From a virus: a stretch of DNA of 24,209 nt. The stretch's first letter is position 1, and each line of letters begins with the position of its first letter. A program made the translations under genes and the position numbers. The notes beneath the pieces were generated by a model. The model saw only the letters and a program-made list of their open reading frames with translations, made no database searches and was not told the origin of the DNA. Below, piece by piece: positions 15,338 to 21,122 of the stretch. The stretch lies in the IMG/VR virus record IMGVR_UViG_3300021962_000636, positions 1-24,209 of that record. One strand, written 5' to 3'.

Positions 15338-16114
15338 CTATATCAGGTGCGTGATCCGATTACCCTTCGCGATATTGTCCTTTGCCCACATCGGGCGCAG
15401 GTTCGTGAAGTGGTTGAGCCGGATCACATCTTCTTCTGTCTTGGCGCTGGAGATAGGGACTATGTGGTCGATGTGCCACTCGCTGCGGTTATCCCAGGTC
15501 ATGCCCTTGAGGAACTGGCGCTCTATGTGAGCCTTGAAACATAACCAGTCGCAGCCGAGTATTTCTTGTGTCTTGGACTGCTTTGTGTAGCCCATGACCC
15601 TGATCCGCCCAGAGATATTGGCCGCAATTCTTTTCCGCATCGCGTAAGCGGGATCATCCTTCTGGCGCGCATGATGATAAGCGCCCTTCATTTTGTTGAT
15701 TCGCTCTCTATTCGAGCGACGATATTCTCGATGGTAGGCGAGTATCGACTCTTTGTTTGCCTGATAGTATTCGCGGCACGCCTCCCTATGGCGATCCGCG
15801 ACCAAATCAACTTCTCTCCGCTGCCTTTGCTGTTGGCCTATCGATGCTCTGTTTTCTTCCCAGTATCGGGCATTGCATTCCTTCACGTATTCCTTGTTCG
15901 CCTCATACCAGGCGCGCCTCTTCGCGCGACGCATCTCTGCCTGCTCATCGCCTGCGCCTGCCCACTGCTGTCGCTTATAAGCGCGGGTGCACGCCCGGCA
16001 CTGCGCATGCAGCCCGTCCGAGCTTCTGGCGAGCCGATTAAAGCTGCTGGCGGGCTTCGTCTCGCCGCACTTTGTGCACTGCTTCGTGACTACGGTATGA
16101 TCCGCATCAGTCAT
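15338..16114 (-). CDS. Free-standing HNH endonuclease, probably homing type
   Basis: This protein has about 258 residues from the ATG at 16114, preceded by GAGG at 9 bases; a start five codons earlier at 16129 is possible but has no ribosome site. The N-terminus has a zinc finger (CTKCGETK then CRAC), the middle has repeated Tyr/Asn-Lys-Glu segments (WYEANKEY, YYQANKES, RRSNRERI) usual for DNA-contacting linkers of homing HNH enzymes, and the C-terminus carries WHIDHIVPIS, NLRPMW and DNIAKGN, an H-N-N version of the motif. It lies between lysis and packaging genes and 7 bases before a second HNH gene. The architecture resembles mobile HNH genes rather than packaging HNH proteins, so it may be a selfish insertion. 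Confidence 0.85.
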   Translation of the reverse strand: MTDADHTVVTKQCTKCGETKPASSFNRLARSSDGLHAQCRACTRAYKRQQWAGAGDEQAEMRRAKRRAWYEANKEYVKECNARYWEENRASIGQQQRQRREVDLVADRHREACREYYQANKESILAYHREYRRSNRERINKMKGAYHHARQKDDPAYAMRKRIAANISGRIRVMGYTKQSKTQEILGCDWLCFKAHIERQFLKGMTWDNRSEWHIDHIVPISSAKTEEDVIRLNHFTNLRPMWAKDNIAKGNRITHLI

Positions 16115-16147
16115 TGCCGTGATCCTCATCCGATCAGGTAGTGATTA

Positions 16148-16180
16148 GAAGCCCGGCAGTGTTAGCGCACTCCGGGCTTC
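16148..16180 (-). other. Long perfect hairpin after the holin cassette
   Basis: A 9-bp arm pair (GAAGCCCGG / CCGGGCTTC) continues, after one unpaired base, into a 4-bp inner stem (AGTG / CACT) with a 6-base loop. It starts 4 bases after the stop of the 35-residue ORF. No T run follows on either strand, so it is not a standard terminator. An RNA processing, protection or attenuation element is possible. Confidence 0.6.
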
Positions 16181-16184
16181 GTCA

Positions 16185-16292
16185 TTATAGCACTTTGCCT
16201 TGCCTCCAGTATCTCCACACCTCTTTCCCGATCATCACAGCGACACAGGCTGCGAGGTATAGGAACAGGAGGATGGCGTGGAGGCGTTTCAT
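16185..16292 (-). CDS. Small membrane protein or lipoprotein after the holin (35 residues)
   Basis: The ATG at 16292-16290 overlaps the holin TGA (ATGA), and AAGG lies 7 bases upstream. The frame runs 35 codons to a TAA. The peptide starts MKRLHAILLFLYLAACVAV: two basic residues, a hydrophobic helix (5-22), then a charged, Trp-rich end (KEVWRYWRQGKVL). LAAC at residues 13-16 matches a lipobox, so it could be a tiny lipoprotein with a 20-residue mature part. The hydrophobic run continues past the Cys, which favours a simple membrane anchor. Coupling to the holin suggests a lysis role such as antiholin, pinholin-like partner or very short spanin part. None of these is proven by the sequence. 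Confidence 0.65.
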   Translation of the reverse strand: MKRLHAILLFLYLAACVAVMIGKEVWRYWRQGKVL

Positions 16293-16600
16293 TGCGAGAC
16301 CTTTCGCTCCGCCCACTTGCCGGCCAGCGCCCGCACCTGATCCACGCCAAGCAAGCCGATCAGCCCGCCAGCGAACAATGTCCAGGCCAGGTTAGCGCCC
16401 ATGGCGTTCACCCCTAAGCCGACGAGCATGATCAGCAGCGCACCGAATGTTGATTCGAGCAGTCTGGCCAATGGGCTCTTCTTGTCGCCGTAGAGGTGGA
16501 TTCGGATGTAGGACAGAACGAAGGTCAGCATCATGGCCAGGCCGTGTTCGCGCAGGGCCGCAGCTAGTGCCACCCAGAAGTCAGGGCTTTTCTCTGGCAT
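16289..16600 (-). CDS. Holin, lambda S type (class I)
   Basis: This 103-residue protein starts MPEKSPDFWVALAAALREHG, close to the opening of lambda S (MPEKHDLLAAILAAKEQG as I recall it). Three hydrophobic segments are visible at about 21-37, 51-68 and 71-87, with a charged C-terminus (KWAERKVSQ), the class I holin layout. Holins form lesions in the inner membrane at a set time and release endolysin. Lambda S has a second start two codons upstream that makes an inhibitor; here a TGA lies two codons upstream of the ATG, so that dual start cannot occur. No endolysin gene follows within the window. Confidence 0.9.
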   Translation of the reverse strand: MPEKSPDFWVALAAALREHGLAMMLTFVLSYIRIHLYGDKKSPLARLLESTFGALLIMLVGLGVNAMGANLAWTLFAGGLIGLLGVDQVRALAGKWAERKVSQ

Positions 16601-17057
16601 GGGTCATCTCAGCTATGCGGCAGAGTGAATAGGTCCGGCCTCACATGCGCGTGCGATCCGCCTATGAGCAAGGAGGCAGGCATGGGGCCGGAAATTGGTT
16701 GAAGCTGGAATAGAGCCCGATTCCCCGCACGTCTACGGGTCGATACCTGTTATCAGGTCGCGCAGTGTGCTGCGTGTTGGTGCTAGACCGATTCGCAAGC
16801 AGGCCGGGGATAGGGATGGGCTGTAGCTGGGCAGGCTTCCCGTTACGTTTGGTATTGCGGTCGCCTTCCGCAGTTGCGCCTTGATTCAGCCCGTAAACGA
16901 AAAAGCCCCGACCAGATTGCTCTGAGCCGGGGCTTCATTTGTTTGGTGTCATTCCTTAACGCGTAAATCGGTCAGGATGGGTGGATATTGGCTCAGCGGA
17001 TTACTAAATGCAATAGGAGATTGCAAATATCTTCGCGCTCGTGAGGATTCCTACCAA
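16601..17057. other. Intergenic region between the Q-position gene and the holin
   Basis: These 457 bases hold no ORF that I accept. They contain a minus-strand terminator (16900-16935) and a 14-base inverted repeat ACCTGTTATCAGGT at 16745-16758 that could be a protein-binding site. The AT-richer stretch at about 16985-17035 is where a late promoter would be expected, but I find no -35/-10 pair that I trust. No tRNA fold was seen. Confidence 0.6.
16900..16935 (-). terminator. Intrinsic terminator at the late-region entry
   Basis: On the minus strand AAGCCCCG pairs with CGGGGCTT across a 17-base loop that has minor extra pairing, and the stem runs into TTTTT. It stands between the gene in the usual Q position and the holin, just where lambda tR' stops late transcripts until the antiterminator acts. 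The structure is clear; the tR' role is inferred. Confidence 0.75.
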
Positions 17058-17603
17058 TCAAGCAGCCTGATCAGCAAGAATCCCCTCGGCCGCGAGGATT
17101 TCATGGGCCTCAACCAACGCCAGATCAACCTGCCTCTCAAGAGCCTTTTTGATATCCCGGCGCCACCGCTCTTGCGTCTTAACGTGCACTGGATCATCAC
17201 TCCAGTTATCCATGTTGTACCAAGACGCCGGAAGCACGCTTGTGCTGCGCTTGCCGTCAACACCAGGAACTTTCGGGAAGGCCCAGGCCGCTGTTGCGCA
17301 CTCAACGAATCTTTCGGGCGCTGGAGATTCGATAGAACCGGCCAGCGCTTGCATCGCGTCATGCTTGCGATCCAAGTGGGTGCTGTACTTGGCAACGAGT
17401 GCCAGCCACAGACCGACCGGCAATGCCTTATGCAGACGGCCATGGACCCAACAGTCCGTTAAGAAAGCCTCTTCCTTGCCGCAGATAGCGCCAGGCACAC
17501 GAGCGGCCTGCACCTTCGGCTGGAAGTCGCAGCCACCAGCCGAGTTGATCACTTCGCTCGCAAGGGCGCGCACTACTGCGGAAACCACGTTCTGGTACAT
17601 CAT
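17058..17603 (-). CDS. Unknown protein in the Q antiterminator position
   Basis: This 181-residue protein starts MMYQNVVSAVVRALASEVIN at an ATG overlapping the metallophosphoesterase stop (ATGA). I recall close relatives in Pseudomonas phages but no experimentally defined function. It has a few Cys residues (C25, C41, C51) without a clear zinc-finger spacing, a central aromatic region (WVHGRLHKALPVGLWLALVAKY), ASWYNMDNWSDD, and a basic helical end (KTQERWRRDIKKALERQVDLA). It is the last gene of the nin-like cluster and is followed by a terminator and then the lysis genes, the place of Q in lambdoid phages. An antitermination role is therefore a reasonable guess, but no Q family motif was recognised. 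Confidence 0.75.
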   Translation of the reverse strand: MMYQNVVSAVVRALASEVINSAGGCDFQPKVQAARVPGAICGKEEAFLTDCWVHGRLHKALPVGLWLALVAKYSTHLDRKHDAMQALAGSIESPAPERFVECATAAWAFPKVPGVDGKRSTSVLPASWYNMDNWSDDPVHVKTQERWRRDIKKALERQVDLALVEAHEILAAEGILADQAA

Positions 17604-18736
17604 GCTGCTTCTCCCCTCAACATATCCGCCGATACCGTGATGCGCCCAACTTCGCCGTGCTCGCTGTGGTAGGTGATGACCTGAGCGTCACGGCCCGACA
17701 TCCATCCGCCTCGGCTTGCGTGGCTATCTGGTGCGGCCATCGTGCGGTGCTGCTCAAGGCACATAGTGTTGGTCTCGCGTACTACCCGGTGATGGAGATG
17801 TCCGGTGTGCGCGTAGCTGTGCTTGGTGCGGCCGTAGACTTCGCGGAACTTGGCGATGAACACGGTTTCGAGGCCGTCCATGCGTTTTTTATGGCCATGA
17901 TGGAAGAACAGCGAGGTCTGACCGTGCTCGATGCAGTAGTAGGGATCGGGGCGCGTGATGACCTCGATGCGCGGCTCCTCGGCATACAGGGCGGCGAACA
18001 ACTCACGCAGCCACATGCTCGATGCGAGGTCATGGTTTCCCTCAGCCATCAGCAGAATGACCTTCTCGTGCTTCTGCAGGAGCATTCCGGTCACACGGCG
18101 GATAACACTGATCGCGACCCGTACCAACTTTTGAAACCGGGTGTCAGCGTCGACCACATGGCCGGAGGTCGGAGTGACCGCCTGAATGCCGTCCCAGTGC
18201 AGGAAGTCGCCAAGCTGGGCGAATACGCCTGTTCGGGCGTTCGGCGCCTGAGCGATGGCAGCGCCGAACCAAGCGACTAGCGTGTCCTCGGCAATCCGCA
18301 TATCCCAGTCAGCGCCCGTCTCCTCACCCCATGCATTCATCCCGAGGTGGTAATCGGTGATAACGAAGCAGTTCATCAGATGCGCGAGAGTGACTGGCGG
18401 GGCTGCCAGCGCCTTCTCTGGCTTCAGATCCCTTCGCATTGCCCTGACAGCGGCTTGCATCGCCTTCAGCTGCAGCTCCATATCCGGCGAGTACCGAGCC
18501 CAGGTATTCGTCACCTCGCCCTTTTCGTTGCGCTGGACTGTCACCTTACCCATGGCAAATGCCTCGGGAGCCTGGACGGTCAGGCCGTGCTCCGGCGCAA
18601 TGCCGACCTTAGCCAGCCTCGCCTTATGCGCAGCCACCCGCCGAGGATGCAGGCCAAGAATCTCAGCCGCCGCAGTAACGGTGCGCCCGGTGAGCGCCGC
18701 TATGATTGTTGCGTCGTCGTGCTTGCGTGCGGCCAT
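17600..18736 (-). CDS. Metallophosphoesterase with N-terminal HTH-like segment
   Basis: This 378-residue protein has the full calcineurin-type metal-binding set: VITDYHLG (D128, H130), LGDFLHWD (G176-D177, H180), EGNHD (233-236), FFHHGHKK (279-282) and HTGHLHH (310-316). Such enzymes cut phosphomono- or diesters using two metal ions. Residues 1-50 look like a helix-turn-helix (TIIAALTGRTVTAAAEILGL, then a basic helix), which suggests DNA binding. The enzyme may therefore act on DNA ends or nucleotides during recombination; SbcD/Mre11-type nucleases share this fold. The substrate cannot be told from sequence. It overlaps the VRR-NUC gene by one base (TAATG) and the next gene by 4, so it belongs to the same translated cluster. 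Confidence 0.88.
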   Translation of the reverse strand: MAARKHDDATIIAALTGRTVTAAAEILGLHPRRVAAHKARLAKVGIAPEHGLTVQAPEAFAMGKVTVQRNEKGEVTNTWARYSPDMELQLKAMQAAVRAMRRDLKPEKALAAPPVTLAHLMNCFVITDYHLGMNAWGEETGADWDMRIAEDTLVAWFGAAIAQAPNARTGVFAQLGDFLHWDGIQAVTPTSGHVVDADTRFQKLVRVAISVIRRVTGMLLQKHEKVILLMAEGNHDLASSMWLRELFAALYAEEPRIEVITRPDPYYCIEHGQTSLFFHHGHKKRMDGLETVFIAKFREVYGRTKHSYAHTGHLHHRVVRETNTMCLEQHRTMAAPDSHASRGGWMSGRDAQVITYHSEHGEVGRITVSADMLRGEAA

Positions 18737-19104
18737 TATGCGGCTCTCCCCAGATAGTCCTGAATGGTCTTGCGGGCCTCATCAGCCCCTTTACAAACTG
18801 CGGCCATAAAGCCTTGCTGGTTCAGCCAATGCAGCCAGTCGTTCTGCTCTGCCGATACGCTGCCGCCCTTGGTGCGCTTGAGTTCGATGAATAGGCCGAA
18901 GTAGCCGCCCGACGGCTTGAGAAGCATCATGTCGGGGAAGCCCTTGCGGACGCCCTCTGCCTTGAGCTTCTTTGCTACCGCAGGATGGCGTTGGCCTCCG
19001 TTCGGAACGGCTGCCAGACGCCCACGCAGCGCCGGGTACTGCATGTCAAACCACTCGACGACTGATTTCTGCTCTTGGTGCTCGGTCGGGACGGCCAATT
19101 TCAT
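18736..19104 (-). CDS. VRR-NUC domain nuclease
   Basis: This 122-residue stand-alone VRR-NUC protein has an early Glu (E11 in EHQEQKSVVEWF), AAVPNGGQRH, then GVRKGFPDMMLL (D58) and FIELKRTKGG (E74, K76), which together give the PD-(D/E)XK active site. C-terminal QNDWLHWLNQQGFMAAVCKG is also typical. Phage VRR-NUC proteins can act as structure-specific nucleases, including Holliday junction resolution, and often replace RusA or NinG in nin-like regions. The start overlaps the upstream gene stop (ATGA). The length is normal for phage members of the family. Confidence 0.92.
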   Translation of the reverse strand: MKLAVPTEHQEQKSVVEWFDMQYPALRGRLAAVPNGGQRHPAVAKKLKAEGVRKGFPDMMLLKPSGGYFGLFIELKRTKGGSVSAEQNDWLHWLNQQGFMAAVCKGADEARKTIQDYLGRAA

Positions 19105-19274
19105 CTACTCCCCCTCGCCTTCAGAGCCGCCACAACGGCAGGTCGCGCACTCTCCGGAACAGCTGCCAGCAGCACGTTGCCCTGCCTCTGCCTCTCCGGT
19201 CCCTTGAGGTCGCGCACCTTCCACCGGATCAGGCAGGCCGTTTTGTCCGCTTCGATCAGCTGCCGCTCCGTCAT
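19101..19274 (-). CDS. Small ORF of unknown function (frame B)
   Basis: This frame encodes 57 residues from the ATG at 19274 (MTERQLIEADKTACLIRW), with an open extension to a TTG at 19352. Third codon positions are strongly G/C, as in accepted neighbours, and the peptide reads like a helical protein (GPERQRQGNVLLAAVPESAR). Its TGA overlaps the start of the VRR-NUC gene (ATGA), the usual junction in this cluster. It shares its DNA with frame A (19105-19377). I recognise no family. The ribosome site before 19274 is weak, so it may depend on coupling to frame A. Confidence 0.55.
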   Translation of the reverse strand: MTERQLIEADKTACLIRWKVRDLKGPERQRQGNVLLAAVPESARPAVVAALKARGSR

Positions 19275-19377
19275 CGTCAAGCAGGCCAGATTTAGCGAGC
19301 CATTCCGCACCGAACCCGTCATAGGCCGCCCCATCGTTTCCGTTCTGTCCAATCACATCGATTCGGCTGATCTTCAT
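19105..19377 (-). CDS. Small ORF of unknown function (frame A, overlaps frame B)
   Basis: This frame encodes 90 residues from an ATG coupled to the DUF3310 stop (ATGA). The first 34 codons look like a normal protein start (MKISRIDVIGQNGNDGAAYD). After the point where frame B begins, the sequence turns into Gly/Ala/Glu-rich residues with a Cys cluster (CSGECATCRC) and third positions lose their G/C bias, suggesting that the 3' half is constrained mainly by frame B. Its TAG lies immediately before the VRR-NUC start. The true product may be short, may overlap frame B as a separate gene, or the two may be halves of one gene split by a frameshift. Confidence 0.4.
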   Translation of the reverse strand: MKISRIDVIGQNGNDGAAYDGFGAEWLAKSGLLDDDGAAADRSGQNGLPDPVEGARPQGTGEAEAGQRAAGSCSGECATCRCGGSEGEGE

Positions 19378-19649
19378 GCCAGTTCCGCCTTCTCGGCATC
19401 GGTGCGGCAGTCGATGGTGTTCTGCTGGCCGAACTCGGCTTTCTCCAGCCCTTCCAGCTCGATCAACAGGTCGATGTAATGGCGAGCCTTGAGCAGATCC
19501 TGCAGGCCGTTCTTCTCGCGCCACCGGGAGACGTACTTGATGACGTTCCCCTCGCAGTAGCCGATGCCGTTGGCGTGGATGTACTGGACCGGCTGAATGG
19601 CCTTGTCCTTGTAGTGATTGCCGCCTGGCTGTTCGTTGAGTGCGCTCAT
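19374..19649 (-). CDS. DUF3310 protein
   Basis: This 91-residue protein carries the DUF3310 pattern: NHYKDKAIQPVQYIHANGIGYCEGNVIKYVSRWREKNGLQDLLKARHYID spans residues 11-60, read here as GGNHYKDKAIQPVQYI, YCEGNVIKYVSRW and DLLKARHYIDLLIE in sequence order. Such proteins are common in phage early and nin-like regions; some are called nucleotide kinase-like, but the biochemical role is not settled. The start overlaps the Ref-like HNH gene end by 4 bases, and its stop overlaps frame A. Confidence 0.9.
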   Translation of the reverse strand: MSALNEQPGGNHYKDKAIQPVQYIHANGIGYCEGNVIKYVSRWREKNGLQDLLKARHYIDLLIELEGLEKAEFGQQNTIDCRTDAEKAELA

Positions 19650-19948
19650 GCCGCCTGCTCCTGTCCTGTGAGTTGCTGCACCAACTGCAACAACTTCTCC
19701 TCTGTTCCGAATCGCTCGATGAATGCCAGCTTTGCCAGGTGGATGCTCGGCACGGCTGGGTGATGGGTGCCACGGTGATGCGGCGGGCAGAGCGGTATGC
19801 CGTCCATGTGGCTTGCGCGCTGACCCTTGCCGCGACCGGCGCGCGGGTGATGGATCTCTGCAGGCGTGCCTGGCGTTCCTTGCAGGTAGCAGGCAATGCA
19901 GCCCAGTGCGGCGACGCGGTTAAGGTGCTGCTTCTCGGCTTTGGTCAT
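19646..19948 (-). CDS. Ref-like HNH protein
   Basis: This 100-residue protein starts at the ATG at 19948, coupled to the ninB stop (ATGA); a longer open frame to 20032 lies inside ninB and is rejected. It begins MTKAEKQHLNRVAALGCIAC, then EIHHPRAGRGKGQRASHMDGIPLCPPHHRGTH across residues 31-62 with H33-H34, C54 and H57-H58. This resembles the C-terminal HNH region of P1 Ref, a RecA-dependent nuclease, and similar short phage proteins next to ninB. A recombination role alongside NinB fits the location. RecA dependence is not visible in the sequence. Confidence 0.8.
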   Translation of the reverse strand: MTKAEKQHLNRVAALGCIACYLQGTPGTPAEIHHPRAGRGKGQRASHMDGIPLCPPHHRGTHHPAVPSIHLAKLAFIERFGTEEKLLQLVQQLTGQEQAA

Positions 19949-20403
19949 GCGGCCTCCCCAAAGTCGCGCTGCATCCGCATGTACTCGCTGTCCTCGGGAT
20001 GCGAGAGGTAGATGCCGTGCTCCATTGCCCACTTGTCGACGCAGGTCATGAAGGCGTGCATCTCGCCCTTGTCGAGGTCGCTGGTGTGGCGCAGCTCTGA
20101 GCGCTTAGTGATCTCGCCGGTACGGAGGTCGATATCCTCAATCTCTTCCTCGCCAAGGAAGGTCTGCTTCAGGTTCCGCTTCATGTTCACTTCATTCATG
20201 GCGGCGCCTGTGGCAAAGGTCGTCTTCCCCATCGAGACGAAGAACGCCGCGATCTCTGCGCACCACTTATGGAACAGGGAGTTCTGAGGCAGGCTGCGGC
20301 CCGCCCCGGTGATGCTGACGTTGCAGGGGAAGCCCTTGGCGCGAATGGCGGCTGTCACAGCGGATAGCTCGCCAAGGCCGTTGACGCGGATCTTCTCAGC
20401 CAT
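19945..20403 (-). CDS. ninB: NinB-like recombination mediator
   Basis: This 152-residue protein is typical in size for the NinB/Orf family, which binds single-stranded DNA and helps load recombinase in the lambda Red pathway. Family-type phrases are RSLPQNSLFHKWCAEIAAFF, then MNEVNMKRNLKQTFLGEEE, RHTSDLDKGEMHAFMTCVDKWAMEHGI, read here with the conserved order Q-N-x-L-x-H-x-W, R-x-L-K, and L-x-x-G-E-M. The start ATG 20403 has GGAGG upstream and overlaps the phosphatase-like gene end by 8 bases. The downstream partner is a Ref-like HNH protein. Confidence 0.9.
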   Translation of the reverse strand: MAEKIRVNGLGELSAVTAAIRAKGFPCNVSITGAGRSLPQNSLFHKWCAEIAAFFVSMGKTTFATGAAMNEVNMKRNLKQTFLGEEEIEDIDLRTGEITKRSELRHTSDLDKGEMHAFMTCVDKWAMEHGIYLSHPEDSEYMRMQRDFGEAA

Positions 20404-20863
20404 GGAGCGGCCCTCCGCGCAGTCGGTCGGCCAACTCCATCTCGGCGTAGTAGCTGGACAAGCTGTCCGCGCGCGTAAGGTTCAGCGTTCCGTAGACGTG
20501 CCGGTTGTAGTACGCAACGGTGCCAATGCATGGCTTGCTCAGGTCAAGCTGATAGCCCATGTGATCAGCGGCAAACTTGGCTACTGCCGCACTGCGGCTC
20601 ATCCCGGCCTGGCAGTGCACAACCAAGTCAGCGCCATTCAAGCCCTGGATGAACGCGACGATACGCTTTGCTTGCCGATGGTCGAACACGGAAAACCCGT
20701 CCGAACCGACATAACCCTCAACATCATCAAACTCGAGCGCAAGCAGGTTGTGCACAGCGAAGAATGCAGGAGCCGGATCATGCGGGCCACGAATGCTGAT
20801 TACGTTAGCCGCGGCCAGTAGGCGCTCTGCGTCAGCCTGCGAAAGGAAGGTCACATTAGCCAC
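20396..20863 (-). CDS. Cysteine phosphatase-like protein (dual-specificity type)
   Basis: This 155-residue protein starts at a GTG (20863-20861) with GGAGG 9 bases upstream. Residues 81-91 read VVHCQAGMSRS, an exact match to the HCxxGxxRS loop of protein tyrosine and dual-specificity phosphatases, with Cys84 and Arg90 as the expected catalytic pair. Asp46, Asp47 or Asp61 upstream could be the general acid. The rest is compact (FDHRQAKRIVAFIQGLNGAD before the loop, helices after). The substrate is unknown: it could dephosphorylate host proteins, nucleotides or tRNA-like targets. It sits between the TraR/DksA-like gene and ninB in the early operon. The loop is clear; activity is inferred. Confidence 0.85.
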   Translation of the reverse strand: MANVTFLSQADAERLLAAANVISIRGPHDPAPAFFAVHNLLALEFDDVEGYVGSDGFSVFDHRQAKRIVAFIQGLNGADLVVHCQAGMSRSAAVAKFAADHMGYQLDLSKPCIGTVAYYNRHVYGTLNLTRADSLSSYYAEMELADRLRGGPLHG

Positions 20864-21122
20864 GGCGGCGCGCCTCCATCTGGTCGACGATTTCCTGGCA
20901 CGGCACGCAGCGGATTGCCCACGGCGCGTGCTTGCGACGATCCGCGCTCAGCTCTTCGCCGCACTCCTCGCACCAGTCCTGCCCCGGGCCTTGCATCTTC
21001 GCCAGAACCTGAGCCACGCCCCCTATCCGATCTGCCTCCTCTAGCCCGGTTGCGCGATCTGTTACATCGGGAGCTGTGCGGGCCTGCTCGAAGGCTTCGG
21101 CCATTTCTGCAAAATCACTCAT
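20856..21122 (-). CDS. TraR/DksA-family zinc finger protein
   Basis: This 88-residue protein starts at an ATG coupled to the preceding stop (ATGA at 21122-21119); a longer frame to 21203 is open but unsupported. The C-terminus has CEECGEELSADRRKHAPWAIRCVPCQEI, spread over residues 51-78, with Cys51, Cys54, Cys72 and Cys75 forming the C4 zinc finger of TraR/DksA proteins. The N-terminal half is helical and acidic. Phage TraR-like proteins can bind RNA polymerase through the secondary channel and mimic DksA with ppGpp. That activity is possible here but cannot be judged from sequence. Confidence 0.9.
   Translation of the reverse strand: MSDFAEMAEAFEQARTAPDVTDRATGLEEADRIGGVAQVLAKMQGPGQDWCEECGEELSADRRKHAPWAIRCVPCQEIVDQMEARRRG

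Noticed and set aside
15566-16141. 191-residue plus-strand ORF with hydrophobic stretches
   Set aside because: It looks membrane-like but is opposite the HNH gene with clear zinc finger and HNH motifs; no ribosome site supports it.
16162-16350. 62-residue minus-strand ORF overlapping the holin end
   Set aside because: Basic, Arg/Pro-rich reading of another frame; the coupled 35-residue ORF in the same place is more protein-like.
16985-17035. Late promoter (pR'-like) in the AT-richer stretch after the Q-position gene
   Set aside because: TTGCAA and TTGCAT are present on the minus strand, but no -10 box at 16-18 bases matches well enough to call.
19105-19896. 263-residue minus-strand frame containing frame A
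   Set aside because: The part upstream of 19377 runs out of frame through the Ref-like HNH and DUF3310 genes and has no fitting start; only the part from the coupled ATG is kept.
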